A stretch of 64,000 bases of DNA, taken from assembly GCA_028285625.1 (NCBI GenBank), contig JANQOX010000012.1, forward strand, positions 1-64,000, given 5' to 3'. A program made the translations under genes and the position numbers. Positions within the stretch are counted from its first letter, which is position 1, and each line of letters starts with the position of its first letter. This DNA is from Myxococcota bacterium (GTDB lineage: Bacteria; Myxococcota_A; UBA9160; UBA6930). Of this stretch, positions 8,685 through 16,849 are shown one piece after another. The notes under the pieces are model-generated. The model did not search any database. It was not told the origin of the DNA and saw only the letters and a program-made list of their open reading frames with translations.

Positions 8685-9164
8685 CTACGGCTGCCAGTCG
8701 TCGCCGCGGCGCGCCCAGGGGTTGTCGTCTTCGCCGACGGGCACGGCCACGCTCGCCGTGCACTCGGTCGTGGTCTTGTCGCCCACGGTGAGCCGCAGGG
8801 CCAGATCGACCCAGCCACAGCCGGCGTCGTCCTTGCGCACGTCGGTCACCTCTCCGTGGAACACCATGGTGTCGTCGGGAAACACCGAGTCCTTCATCCG
8901 AAAGCGGATACGACCCAGCCGGCCCCGGGGGCCCGTCCAGTCGGTGATGTAGCGCTCGAAGTACGCGGCGTTGTGCGGGGTGTTCACGAAGACGTGCTTC
9001 GTACCGTTGCGGTTCTGGGCGAAGTCCTTGTCGTGGTGCATGGGCCGCCAGTCACGGCTCGCGAGCGCGCCGAGCACGACGGTCGTGGGCGACACCTCGA
9101 CCGAGAGCTCCGGAAGCGCGTCACCGGCGCGAACCCCCTCGAGCGTGATGCCATCGAAGCTCAC
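8685..9164 (-). CDS. MaoC-like hot-dog enoyl-CoA hydratase (catalytic subunit)
   Basis: A 159-residue single hot-dog domain. The hydratase-2 active-site motif is recognisable as SRDWRPMHHDKDFA, where the aspartate and first histidine match the D-x-N-P-x-H dyad. After it comes the conserved FVNTPHNAAYFERYITDW region. It would add water to a trans-2-enoyl-CoA. The partner gene at 9161 is also a single hot-dog domain and ends in a GTGA overlap with this start. In steroid degraders such separate chains form a heteromeric hydratase (ChsH1/ChsH2 type), and the same is inferred here. Confidence 0.87.
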   Translation of the reverse strand: MSFDGITLEGVRAGDALPELSVEVSPTTVVLGALASRDWRPMHHDKDFAQNRNGTKHVFVNTPHNAAYFERYITDWTGPRGRLGRIRFRMKDSVFPDDTMVFHGEVTDVRKDDAGCGWVDLALRLTVGDKTTTECTASVAVPVGEDDNPWARRGDDWQP

Positions 9165-9691
9165 TTCGCATCCTCCCCGCGGCGATAGCCGAAGCCGGTG
9201 TAGCTCTCCGTGCCCACCGACTCGCCCTTCTGGTTCACGTACTCGACGTCGATCTCCCAGAAGCGCCCGGTGCCGAGCTTGGTCGTCTTCGGCTCCGAGA
9301 TCGATCGCAGCACCTGCCAGGTCTTCAGGCGATCGCCCGGGCGCACCGGCTCGCGAAACACGATGGTGTTGTCGGTCATCACCGCTTCGGGCAGACCCAG
9401 GCGTTCTTTCAGGTCGAAGTGCACCTGCAGCGGCTGCGCCTGCTCGGTGCGGTCGGGCGCCCAGTAGTGCGGGCGGAACCAGACCGAGATCATGCTCGGC
9501 GGGGCGATGAAGCCGCCGGTGATCTCCTGCGCCGCCTTCTCGTCCCAGAAGAGCGGGTTGCCGTTCTCGACCGAGGCGCAGGTGGTGAACACGTAGCCGC
9601 GCTCGACGTCGAACTCCCCCAGCGTCTCGTAGCGCGGCTCGCCGATCCAGCCGCGAACGTCGTCGGGGATCTCGCTCATCGGTGTCGTCAT
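9161..9691 (-). CDS. FAS1-like dehydratase/hot-dog partner subunit
   Basis: A 176-residue hot-dog protein of the N-terminal MaoC type. It has CASVENGNPLFWDEKAAQEI and GGFIAPPSMISVWFRPHYW, the signature of the usually non-catalytic half of double hot-dog hydratases. The hydratase aspartate/histidine motif is absent, and the next gene supplies it. The ATG at 9691 was preferred over the one 12 bases upstream because it has a GGGAGA five bases before it. The earlier ATG sits right behind the previous stop with no clear ribosome site. It probably forms a heterodimer with the product of 8685-9164. Confidence 0.85.
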   Translation of the reverse strand: MTTPMSEIPDDVRGWIGEPRYETLGEFDVERGYVFTTCASVENGNPLFWDEKAAQEITGGFIAPPSMISVWFRPHYWAPDRTEQAQPLQVHFDLKERLGLPEAVMTDNTIVFREPVRPGDRLKTWQVLRSISEPKTTKLGTGRFWEIDVEYVNQKGESVGTESYTGFGYRRGEDAK

Positions 9692-9705
9692 CGCGTCTCC
9701 CATGC

Positions 9706-10878
9706 CTAGGCCACCACGCCCGCTTCGCGCAGCCGCGCGATCTCGGCACCGGCGTAGCCCGCGGCGGCCAGCAGAACGTCGGTGTCGGTCTCGGCCGGTG
9801 CGCGCACGGGCACCGGGGCGGTCGTACGCGCCATGCCAGCGAGCACCGCACCCACCTGGCGCACGCTTCCCTCGCTGGGGCTGCGCGCCTCGCCGAAGGC
9901 CTCGCGCGCGTTCAGGTGCGCGTCGCCCGAGACCTCGCTCACCTCGTAGACCGGCGCCACGCAGGTGTCGGCGGCGGCGAGTGCGGCCACCCAGTCGTCG
10001 CGGTCACGCTCGGCGAACACCCGCCTCAGGTCGGCGCGGATCTCGTCCTGCACCGCATCGTCCGTCTGGTGGTCGGCCCACTGCGCGAGACCGAGCGCCT
10101 TGCACAGGTTCTGCCAGAAGCGGGGCTCGATGGCGGCCACCGAGAGCCAGCGCCCGTCGCGCGCGGCGTAGACGTCGTAGAACGCGTAGCGGCCGGTAAG
10201 CGTCCCGTGCCCGGGGCCCGGCTCGACGCCGGTCGCCAGGTGCTCGTCGATCGCGAGGGACATGAGCGACAGCACGCCCTCGGCCACCGAGACGTCGAGA
10301 TACGCGCCCTCGCCGGTGGTGCCGCGTCGCACCAGCGCCGCGAGGATGGCGATCACCGCCTGCATACCGCCCGCCGCTGCGTCGGCGATGGTCGCACCGG
10401 GAAGGGCCGGTCCCCCGTCTTCGCGGCGTCCACTGCAGGCCAGGTAGCCACCGAGGGCCAGGTAGTTGAGGTCGTGTCCGGCCCACTGCGAGGCCGGCCC
10501 GTCCTGCCCGTAGCCGCTGGTGGCGCAGTAGACGATGCGCGGATTGCGCGCGCGCACGGCCTCGTATCCGATGCCGAGCCGGTCGACGACGCCGGGCCGG
10601 AAGCTCTCGAGAACGACGTCGGCGCCCTCGGCCATGCGCAACAGCGCTTCGCGCCCGTCGTCGGCCTTCAAGTCGAGGCGCACGCGCTGCATGCCCCGGT
10701 GACCCGAGTAGGCCCACCAGTGCGGCTCGATCTGCACGCCCGCCTTGCGCGGCGGGGCGCCGACCTTGACCACCCTCGCCCCGTAGTCGGCCAGGATGCG
10801 CGCACAGCGCGCGGCCGGCCCGACCGTCGAGAAGTCGAGCACCACGACACCGTCGAGTGCGGGGAGGGAAGGCGCCAA
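9706..10878 (-). CDS. CaiB/BaiF CoA-transferase family, alpha-methylacyl-CoA racemase-like
   Basis: A 390-residue class III family member closest in motif to alpha-methylacyl-CoA racemase. GHDLNYLALGGYLA carries the racemase histidine and ATIADAAAGGMQAV the aspartate that together swap the alpha proton. The N-terminus is LDGVVVLDFSTVGPAARCAR, and the family segment RVRLDLKADDGREALL is present. Racemases of this kind invert the 2-methyl group of branched side chains, for example of sterols or pristanate, so that beta-oxidation can proceed. The start is a TTG at 10878, two bases after the upstream stop; no ATG is available nearby. Confidence 0.87.
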   Translation of the reverse strand: MAPSLPALDGVVVLDFSTVGPAARCARILADYGARVVKVGAPPRKAGVQIEPHWWAYSGHRGMQRVRLDLKADDGREALLRMAEGADVVLESFRPGVVDRLGIGYEAVRARNPRIVYCATSGYGQDGPASQWAGHDLNYLALGGYLACSGRREDGGPALPGATIADAAAGGMQAVIAILAALVRRGTTGEGAYLDVSVAEGVLSLMSLAIDEHLATGVEPGPGHGTLTGRYAFYDVYAARDGRWLSVAAIEPRFWQNLCKALGLAQWADHQTDDAVQDEIRADLRRVFAERDRDDWVAALAAADTCVAPVYEVSEVSGDAHLNAREAFGEARSPSEGSVRQVGAVLAGMARTTAPVPVRAPAETDTDVLLAAAGYAGAEIARLREAGVVA

Positions 10879-10880
10879 GT

Positions 10881-12062
10881 TCAGAAGTTCTTCGGAAGGC
10901 CGAGCCCGCGGCGCGCGATGATGTTCTTCTGGATCTCGCTGGCGCCGCCGCCGATCGTGTCGATGACCGAGTAGCGGTAGGTCATGTCACCGCGACCGCG
11001 CAGCGGGGCGTCCTCGGTGCGCACGCGAAGCTGGGCCCCGGGGCCGGCCAGGTCGAGCATGGCGTTGGCGACGCGCTGCGAGAGCTGCGTTGCGAACAGC
11101 TTGTACTCCGAGGCCTCGACGGTGGGGGGCTTGGCGCCCACGCGGCCGGCGGCGTGCACGAAGCGCAGGCCCAGCACCCGGGCCACCTCGGCCTCGGTGG
11201 CCAGCCGCGCGATGGTCTGGCGGGTCACCGGGTCTTCGCGGCGGGGCGCGTCGTCGAGCGTTCCCTCGCGAACCAGGTCGATCACCTCTTCGAGCCGCTG
11301 CTCCGTCGGCGAGTAGGTGAACATGGTGAAGCGCTCGAGGTCGAGCGCCTCGGAGATGTACCGGAAGCCGCTTCCTTCCTGGCCCACCAGGTAGTCGTCC
11401 GACACGAACACGTCGTTGAAGAACACCTCGTTGGTGAGCTCGTCGCCGATGGTCGGCAGCCCACGCACCTCGAGCCCCTCGTGGTCCATGGGGATCAGGA
11501 ACAGGCTGATGCCGTCGTGCTTCTTGGTCGCGTCCGTGCGCGCGCCGACCCAGTACCAGTCGGCGAAGTGCGCCGACGTGGTCCAGGTCTTCTGGCCGTT
11601 CAGTCGGTAGCCACCGTCGACCTTCTCGGCGCGCAGCTGCATGTTGGCGGCGTCGGATCCGGCGTTGGGCTCGCTGTAGCCGACCGCGAACTCCACCTCG
11701 GCCCCGATGATCTGGGGGAGGAACTCTTTCTTCAGCTTGTCGCTGCCGTGGCGGATCAGGGTCTTGCCGATGATCCCCACGCCCTTGCCGATCTGCGGCG
11801 CGCCGCGCCGAGCCAGGGCCTCGTTGAGCACGTACTCGTAGATGCCCTCCTTCTCCTGACCGCCGTGCTCCTTGGGCCAGGTCATGCCGAGCCAGCCCCG
11901 CTCGGAGAGCTTCTTCATGAACGCGCGCCGCTCGGGCGTGTCGACGATCTGGGCCATGTTCTCGCGCAGCACGTCGGCGACGTCGGGCGTGGCGTGCTCG
12001 TCGAGAAAGGCCTCGACCTCGCGGGAGAAGGCCTGCAGTTCTTCGGAGAACTCGAAGTCCAA
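10881..12062 (-). CDS. Acyl-CoA dehydrogenase, first gene of the ten-gene operon
   Basis: A 393-residue complete acyl-CoA dehydrogenase. It has the N-terminal helices (DFEFSEELQAFSREVEAFLD), GYSEPNAGSDAANMQLRA for FAD binding, LNGQKTWTTSAHFADWYWVG in the barrel and the C-terminal GGGASEIQKNIIARRGLGL. The start is a TTG at 12062, with AGGAG seven bases upstream. The product is strikingly like that of 48059-49234, with the same length class and the same SAHFADWYWVGAR and RRGLGLP ends, so the two are paralogues heading or closing separate operons. A strong promoter with a palindromic operator lies about 40 bases upstream. Confidence 0.92.
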   Translation of the reverse strand: MDFEFSEELQAFSREVEAFLDEHATPDVADVLRENMAQIVDTPERRAFMKKLSERGWLGMTWPKEHGGQEKEGIYEYVLNEALARRGAPQIGKGVGIIGKTLIRHGSDKLKKEFLPQIIGAEVEFAVGYSEPNAGSDAANMQLRAEKVDGGYRLNGQKTWTTSAHFADWYWVGARTDATKKHDGISLFLIPMDHEGLEVRGLPTIGDELTNEVFFNDVFVSDDYLVGQEGSGFRYISEALDLERFTMFTYSPTEQRLEEVIDLVREGTLDDAPRREDPVTRQTIARLATEAEVARVLGLRFVHAAGRVGAKPPTVEASEYKLFATQLSQRVANAMLDLAGPGAQLRVRTEDAPLRGRGDMTYRYSVIDTIGGGASEIQKNIIARRGLGLPKNF

Positions 12063-12108
12063 AGGGGGGCTCCTGGGGCGCGGCGGGGCCGCGGGGAACG
12101 GAAGAGCA

Positions 12109-12137
12109 ATTATATACGATACGTTGCGTATAGAAAA
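12109..12137 (-). promoter_or_regulatory. Promoter with GATACG-N3-CGTAT operator for the 12062 operon
   Basis: An AT-rich island in otherwise GC-rich DNA. On the minus strand a perfect -10 hexamer TATAAT lies at 12114-12109, with a weak -35 (TTTTCT, 12137-12132) 17 bases upstream. The spacer is filled by GATACGTTGCGTATA (12118-12132), whose arms ATACG and CGTAT are a perfect inverted repeat around TTG. A repressor bound there would block RNA polymerase. The same half-sites occur at 55702-55716 before another acyl-CoA dehydrogenase operon. The divergent gene at 12225 may share the control. Confidence 0.65.
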
Positions 12138-12224
12138 GCCCCTCGGGGAATCGAGGCGCCCCCGCGCCCTCAACTCCCCGGAATCCAAATGGATCCGTGC
12201 TAGGTAGGGGGCGGAGGACCGGCG

Positions 12225-13868
12225 ATGACCGACATCCACGGCGGACGCATCACGGCGCGGCAGCTCCGCCTTGCCGGCATCGACACGATCTTCGGCGTGG
12301 TCGCGGGGCCCATGATCGAGGTGATGGCGGGCGCCCAGGAGGAAGGGCTGCGCGTGATCGGCTGCCGCCACGAAGAGAACGCGGGCTTCATGGCCCAGGC
12401 CTGGGGCTACGTGAAGCAGCGCCCCGGCGTCCTGGTGGTGGGCTCGGGGCCCGCGCTCACCAACGCGGTCACGCCCATGCACGTGGCGACCGAGAGCGGC
12501 ATGCCGCTCGTGGTGCTCGGCGGCTCGGTCGCCGGGCCGACCCGCGGCATCGGCGGCTTTCAGGAGTGCGATCAGATCGCGTTCGCGCGGCCCGGCTGCA
12601 AATGGACCGGGCAGGTCGACTCGGCCGAGCGCATCGCCGAGTGGGTGCACGTCGCCGTCGGCAAGGCCGGCGCGGGACGGCCCGGCGCGGTGTATCTCGA
12701 CTACCCCGGGCACCTACCATCCCGACTCGTGCCGGAAGACCAGGTCCGGCTTCGCCCCCAACCCGACGTCGCCCCCCCGGCCCCCGACGCGAACGCGCTC
12801 GACCGGGCCGCCGACGCGCTCGCACGAGCCGAGCGCCCGCTGGTGATGATCGGCAAGGGTGCCGGCTGGTCCGGTGCCGGCGAGGTGCTCGCGCGCCTGG
12901 TGGGCCGCGGCATCCCCTACGTAGCGTCGCCCATGGGCCGCGGCGTGGTGCCGGACGATGACCCGCACTTCGTGAACGGCGCGCGCTCGGCAGCCCTCGC
13001 CGGGGCCGACGCGATCTTGATGGTCGGCGGCCGCTTCAATTGGATCTTCGGCTTCGGGCGCGCCCCCCGCTACGCCGCCGACGCACACATCATGCAGATC
13101 GACGTCAGCGCCGAAGAGGCGTTCGGCGGCGCCGACGTCGACCAGCACATCGTGGCCGATGCGCGCCTCGCCGTCGCCGGGCTCTCCGACGCACTCGAAG
13201 GGCGGACGCTGGCCTGCAACACGAGCGGCTGGCTCACCTCGCTACGAGAGGTCGCCACCAAGAACGAAGCGGGCCTCGCCGAGGCCACGGCGAACGACGA
13301 TCGGCCCATCAACCCGTACCGGCTCGTGCGCGAGGTGCGCGACTGGCTGCCCCGAGACGCCACGGTGGTGAGCGAGGGCGAGACCATCATGGGCATCGCG
13401 CGCGTGCTGCTCCCGAGCCACGTGGAGCGGTCGGTCTTCAACGCCGGTACGACGGGGTGTATGGGGACGGGTCTTCCCTACGCCATCGGCGCCAAGCTCG
13501 CGCGCCCCGAGGCGCCGGCGGTCGCGGTGCTGGGCGACTACGCGTTCGGCTCGGCGGCCATCGCGCTCGAGACCGCCGCGCGCCACGACATCCCGGTGGT
13601 GGTCGTCGTCGCCAACAACCAGGGCATCGCGGGTCACATGATCCAGGACTTCATGTTGCCGAAGGGGGCGCCGCCGATCGCCGCGCTCTCCGACGCGGCC
13701 TACGAGAAGATGGCCGAGATGGTCGACGGACACGCCGAACGGGTGGACGACCCGGCAGGCATTCGCCCGGCCCTCGACCGGGCACTGGCGTCGGGCCGCG
13801 TGGCCGTGGTGCACGTGGCCATCGACCCCAAGGCCCGGCGACTCTCTGGCGGCAACTATCTTCAGTAG
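12225..13868 (+). CDS. Thiamine-diphosphate enzyme, oxalyl-CoA decarboxylase/2-hydroxyacyl-CoA lyase-like
   Basis: A 547-residue enzyme of the acetolactate-synthase fold, full length for the family. The catalytic glutamate that activates the cofactor is in CRHEENAGFMAQAWG (about E50). A central Rossmann domain follows (LVMIGKGAGWSGAGEVLARL), then the diphosphate/Mg site from GDYAFGS (residue 437) to ANNQGI (464), with the expected spacing. The third residue of the usual G-D-G is tyrosine here. 2-Hydroxyacyl-CoA lyases and oxalyl-CoA decarboxylases also vary at that residue (G-D-S). A CoA-transferase follows immediately, as in oxc/frc loci. The likely reaction is C-C cleavage of a 2-hydroxyacyl-CoA or decarboxylation; the substrate is unknown. 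GGAGG lies 8 bases before the ATG. Confidence 0.85.
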   Translation: MTDIHGGRITARQLRLAGIDTIFGVVAGPMIEVMAGAQEEGLRVIGCRHEENAGFMAQAWGYVKQRPGVLVVGSGPALTNAVTPMHVATESGMPLVVLGGSVAGPTRGIGGFQECDQIAFARPGCKWTGQVDSAERIAEWVHVAVGKAGAGRPGAVYLDYPGHLPSRLVPEDQVRLRPQPDVAPPAPDANALDRAADALARAERPLVMIGKGAGWSGAGEVLARLVGRGIPYVASPMGRGVVPDDDPHFVNGARSAALAGADAILMVGGRFNWIFGFGRAPRYAADAHIMQIDVSAEEAFGGADVDQHIVADARLAVAGLSDALEGRTLACNTSGWLTSLREVATKNEAGLAEATANDDRPINPYRLVREVRDWLPRDATVVSEGETIMGIARVLLPSHVERSVFNAGTTGCMGTGLPYAIGAKLARPEAPAVAVLGDYAFGSAAIALETAARHDIPVVVVVANNQGIAGHMIQDFMLPKGAPPIAALSDAAYEKMAEMVDGHAERVDDPAGIRPALDRALASGRVAVVHVAIDPKARRLSGGNYLQ

Positions 13869-13886
13869 CCGGATCTTCAGTAGCCG
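13858..13886 (+). repeat. 15-bp tandem duplication over a stop codon
   Basis: ATCTTCAGTAGCCG occurs twice in a row (13858-13871 and 13873-13886) with one intervening G, giving a 15-base period. The first copy includes the last codons and the TAG stop of the TPP enzyme, and the second duplicates that stop just downstream in the same frame. It looks like a small replication-slippage duplication with no obvious function. Confidence 0.8.
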
Positions 13887-13940
13887 ATACTCCGACCCAC
13901 CTGCCTCGCGCGCGAGGCCATCGAAAACGGAGACGCCCCG

Positions 13941-15155
13941 ATGCCCATGCCCCTCGAAGGGATCCGCGTGATCGACTGGACCATCTGGCAACAGGGACCA
14001 GTCGCCGGAACGATCCTCGGCGACCTGGGCGCCGAGGTGATCAAGGTCGAGTCGCGCGAAGGCGGCGACCCCGGGCGGGGCCTGCTGCAGGCCCAGGGCA
14101 TCGACCTGACGGACCGGCCGAACTTCTACTTCGAAGCCAACAACCGCAACAAGAAGAGCATCACACTCGACCTGAAGAAGCCGGAAGGGCTCGAGGTGAT
14201 GCAGGCGCTCATCGAGAAGTCGGACGTGTTCGTGCAGAACTTCCGACATGGCGTGGCCGACCGCATGGGGCTCGGCTACGAGACGCTGCGCGAGCGCAAC
14301 GCGAAGCTCATCTATGCCAGCGCCACGGGCTACGGGCCGGAGGGGCCCGAGGCGGCGGAGCCCTCCTTCGACCACCTGGGCCTCGCGCGCAGCGGAATCA
14401 TGCTGGCCGCGGGCGAGCCCGACATGGAGCCCCTGGGTATCGCCGGCGGCGTCGCCGACCAGATGGGCGCGATCATGCTGGCGCAGGGCGTCCTCACGGC
14501 GCTGCTCGCGCGCGAGCGCTTCGGCATGGGCCAGAAGGTCGACGCCTCACACCTGGGCAGCATGGCCATGCTGCAGGGCTTGTCGCTCTCCATGCGACTG
14601 ATGCTCGGTGCGCCGATGCCGCGATCGTTTCGCAAGAGCGCGGGCAACCCGCTCTGGAACCACTACCGCTGCGCCGACGACCAGTGGCTGGCGCTCGCGA
14701 TGCTCCAGCCCGACCGGTACTGGTCGGACTTCTGCGATGCGATCGAGCGGCCCGACCTCGAGCACGACGAGCGTTTCGCCAGCATGGCCGTCCGCGCAAA
14801 GAACCGCGACGACTGCATCGCCGAGCTCGATGCGACCTTTGCCGGCAAGCCCCGCGACGCGTGGCTCCGCATCCTCGCCGAGCATCGCGGCGACTTCATC
14901 TACACGCGCGTCAACTCCGTGGCCGATCTGCCGGACGACCCGCAGGTGCAGGCCAACGACTACGTCGTGGACTTCGACCACCCGCAGCACGGGACGATCC
15001 AGATGGTGGGCCATCCGATCGGGCTGTCCGAGACGCCGTCGTCGGTCCGCGAGCCCGCCCCCGAGCTGGGGCAGAACACCGAAGAAGTGCTGCTCGACGT
15101 GCTCGGCTACGAGTGGGATCACATCTCCGAGTTGCGCAAGAACGAAGTGATCTAG
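13941..15155 (+). CDS. CaiB/BaiF family CoA-transferase, formyl-CoA-transferase-like
   Basis: A 404-residue class III CoA-transferase with all family landmarks: LEGIRVIDWTIWQQGPVAGT, LGDLGAEVIKVESREGGDPG, NNRNKKSITLDLKKPEGLEV, IYASATGYGPEGPEA and GGVADQMGAIMLAQG, with the catalytic aspartate in VADQ. It lies 72 bases after the TPP lyase on the same strand, an arrangement seen in oxalate loci. The two may therefore cycle CoA between a free acid and an acyl-CoA that the lyase then cleaves. GGAGA lies seven bases before the ATG at 13941; an in-frame ATG six bases later is also possible. Confidence 0.9.
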   Translation: MPMPLEGIRVIDWTIWQQGPVAGTILGDLGAEVIKVESREGGDPGRGLLQAQGIDLTDRPNFYFEANNRNKKSITLDLKKPEGLEVMQALIEKSDVFVQNFRHGVADRMGLGYETLRERNAKLIYASATGYGPEGPEAAEPSFDHLGLARSGIMLAAGEPDMEPLGIAGGVADQMGAIMLAQGVLTALLARERFGMGQKVDASHLGSMAMLQGLSLSMRLMLGAPMPRSFRKSAGNPLWNHYRCADDQWLALAMLQPDRYWSDFCDAIERPDLEHDERFASMAVRAKNRDDCIAELDATFAGKPRDAWLRILAEHRGDFIYTRVNSVADLPDDPQVQANDYVVDFDHPQHGTIQMVGHPIGLSETPSSVREPAPELGQNTEEVLLDVLGYEWDHISELRKNEVI

Positions 15156-15162
15156 CGCGGCG

Positions 15163-15213
15163 CTTGCCGCGTGGTGGGGGGCGCCTGCCGCGTGGCGGGG
15201 CACACTTGCCGCG
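15163..15213 (+). repeat. Degenerate 21-bp tandem repeat
   Basis: The gap between the CoA-transferase and the glycosyltransferase holds three starts of a 21-base unit at 15163, 15184 and 15205 (core TTGCCGCGTGG or CTGCCGCGTGG followed by a G-run), the third truncated. No promoter hexamers stand out. It may be slippage-derived or form GC-rich secondary structure. Confidence 0.6.
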
Positions 15214-15296
15214 CCCCGTGCGCCGCCCACCAGAACCCGGCGAGATCGACGCCGACGCCTCAAGCGCTGCGCGGCACAGGGCGATGAGCAGGCGTC

Positions 15297-16523
15297 ATGC
15301 GCGTGCTGCTCGCCCCCGAAGGAACCCGCGGCGACGTCCAACCCACGCTCGCCCTGGCCTCGGGGCTGCGGCAGGCGGGGCACATGCCCACGGTGGTGGG
15401 GCCGCCCGAGTGCGCCGACCTGGCGCCGAGCGGCGTAGCCTACGTCGCCACCCGTCAGAGCATGCGCGAGCTGATGGACCGAGCCGCCCCGGCGATCGCG
15501 GGCGGCGGCGACCTCGCGATCCTGCGCGAGGGCCGACGCCTGCTTCTCGACGCGGTGGTGCGACAGTTTGAAGAGCTACGGCCGCACGTCGAACGATCGC
15601 AGCTCGCGATCGGGGCAGGCCTGCAGGCGGCGCTACCGAGTCTCTGCGAGGCGCTCGGCGTTCCGTACCGGTACCTCGTCTACTGCCCGGGCCTGCTGCC
15701 GTCAGCCGAACATCCGCCCGCGGGAATCGGCATGGGCCCGCGACCGACCCCTCGGCGAAACCGGCTGGCGTGGCGTCTGGTCCCCCGCGCCTTTCACTGG
15801 ATGCTGGGTCGTCCGATCGATCGCGAACGCCGAAAGCTGGGCCTGCCCCGGGTGGCCTCACTCTTCGACCACGTGCTCACCTTCGAGCCCTGGGTCGCGA
15901 CCGACCCGCTGCTCGCGCCCGTCCCCAGCGACCTCGACCGCGACCATCGGCAGATCGGCTTCCTCTACCGCGAAGAGGGACCGCCGCTGCCCGAGAAGCT
16001 CGAGCACTTCCTCGATGCCGGCCCGCCTCCGGTCTACGTCGGATTCGGCAGCATGACCGACCCCGACCCGGCGGCGACGACGCGACTGGTCCTCGAAGTC
16101 GCCGAGCGCCTGGGCACGCGGCTGGTGTTGTCCTCGGGGTGGGCGGGCCTCGGCGAAGGACCGCTTCCCGAGAACGTCTTCAGCGTGGGGCCCGTCTGCC
16201 ACCACCGGCTCTTCCGGCGACTGGCCGCGGTCGTCCACCACGGCGGCGCCGGAACCACGAGCACGGCGGCGCGCGCCGGGGTGCCGCAGGTCTTCGTCCC
16301 CCACGGCGTCGATCAGCCCTACTGGGCACACCGCGCCTGGCAGGCGGGGATCAGCCCGGGCTCGCTTCGACGCCGCGAACTCGATGCGGATCGGCTCGCC
16401 CAGCTCGTCGCGGCGTGCACGCAGACCGACCTGATCGCCGAACGCGCGCGCGAACTCGGCGCGGCGCTTCGCGCCAGGGAGCCCGGGCATCGATCGGCCT
16501 GGCCCGACCTGCTGACGCCCTAG
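15297..16523 (+). CDS. Glycosyltransferase family 1 (UDP-sugar:lipid/sterol type)
   Basis: A 408-residue GT-B fold glycosyltransferase. The N-terminal domain starts MRVLLAPEGTRGDVQPTLAL, the typical acceptor-domain opening with the GDVQP motif. The C-terminal nucleotide-sugar site is HHGGAGTTSTAARAGVPQVF followed by VPHGVDQPYWA, close to sterol and macrolide glucosyltransferases. VYVGFGSMTDPDP is the inter-domain strand. It would add a sugar from an NDP-sugar to a hydrophobic acceptor. It stands alone between the oxc/frc-like pair and a small exported protein. The stop overlaps the convergent gene's stop by three bases. Confidence 0.9.
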   Translation: MRVLLAPEGTRGDVQPTLALASGLRQAGHMPTVVGPPECADLAPSGVAYVATRQSMRELMDRAAPAIAGGGDLAILREGRRLLLDAVVRQFEELRPHVERSQLAIGAGLQAALPSLCEALGVPYRYLVYCPGLLPSAEHPPAGIGMGPRPTPRRNRLAWRLVPRAFHWMLGRPIDRERRKLGLPRVASLFDHVLTFEPWVATDPLLAPVPSDLDRDHRQIGFLYREEGPPLPEKLEHFLDAGPPPVYVGFGSMTDPDPAATTRLVLEVAERLGTRLVLSSGWAGLGEGPLPENVFSVGPVCHHRLFRRLAAVVHHGGAGTTSTAARAGVPQVFVPHGVDQPYWAHRAWQAGISPGSLRRRELDADRLAQLVAACTQTDLIAERARELGAALRAREPGHRSAWPDLLTP

Positions 16524-16849
16524 CCCCCGGTCGTGGCTCGGCAGGGCACGAGCTTGCGGTCGACCAGCTGGCGCACCTCGAAGTCCATGAGCTTCGACCA
16601 GTTGCTGCACTCGGCATCCAGGGTGTGGCGCAGCCCGCCGCGCAGGCCTTCGCGGCACGAACGGTCGAGGCCCCCACCGGCCTCGGCCTGCTCGGCCGCG
16701 ATCAATACCTGCTGGCGCTCCGGCGTCGTCGCCGCCAGCCAGGCCCGGCAGAAGTTGCGCGCCCGGCTCTCGGTACCCGGCGGCGGGAGCAGGAGCAGCG
16801 AGCCCAGCAACACCCAACCCAGTTGGACCCGACCCCGTCCGTGGTGCAT
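16520..16849 (-). CDS. Small exported hypothetical protein
   Basis: A 109-residue protein with a short positive N-terminus and one hydrophobic stretch (VQLGWVLLGSLLLLPPP), consistent with a signal peptide. The mature part is Arg-rich and contains four cysteines (FCRAWLAATT, RSCREGL, ECSNWS, VPCRATTGG), suggesting disulfides in an exported protein. No family is recognised. The start at 16849 was chosen because it places the hydrophobic segment at residues 9-26; the reading frame itself extends further upstream. It converges on the glycosyltransferase with overlapping stops. Confidence 0.55.
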   Translation of the reverse strand: MHHGRGRVQLGWVLLGSLLLLPPPGTESRARNFCRAWLAATTPERQQVLIAAEQAEAGGGLDRSCREGLRGGLRHTLDAECSNWSKLMDFEVRQLVDRKLVPCRATTGG

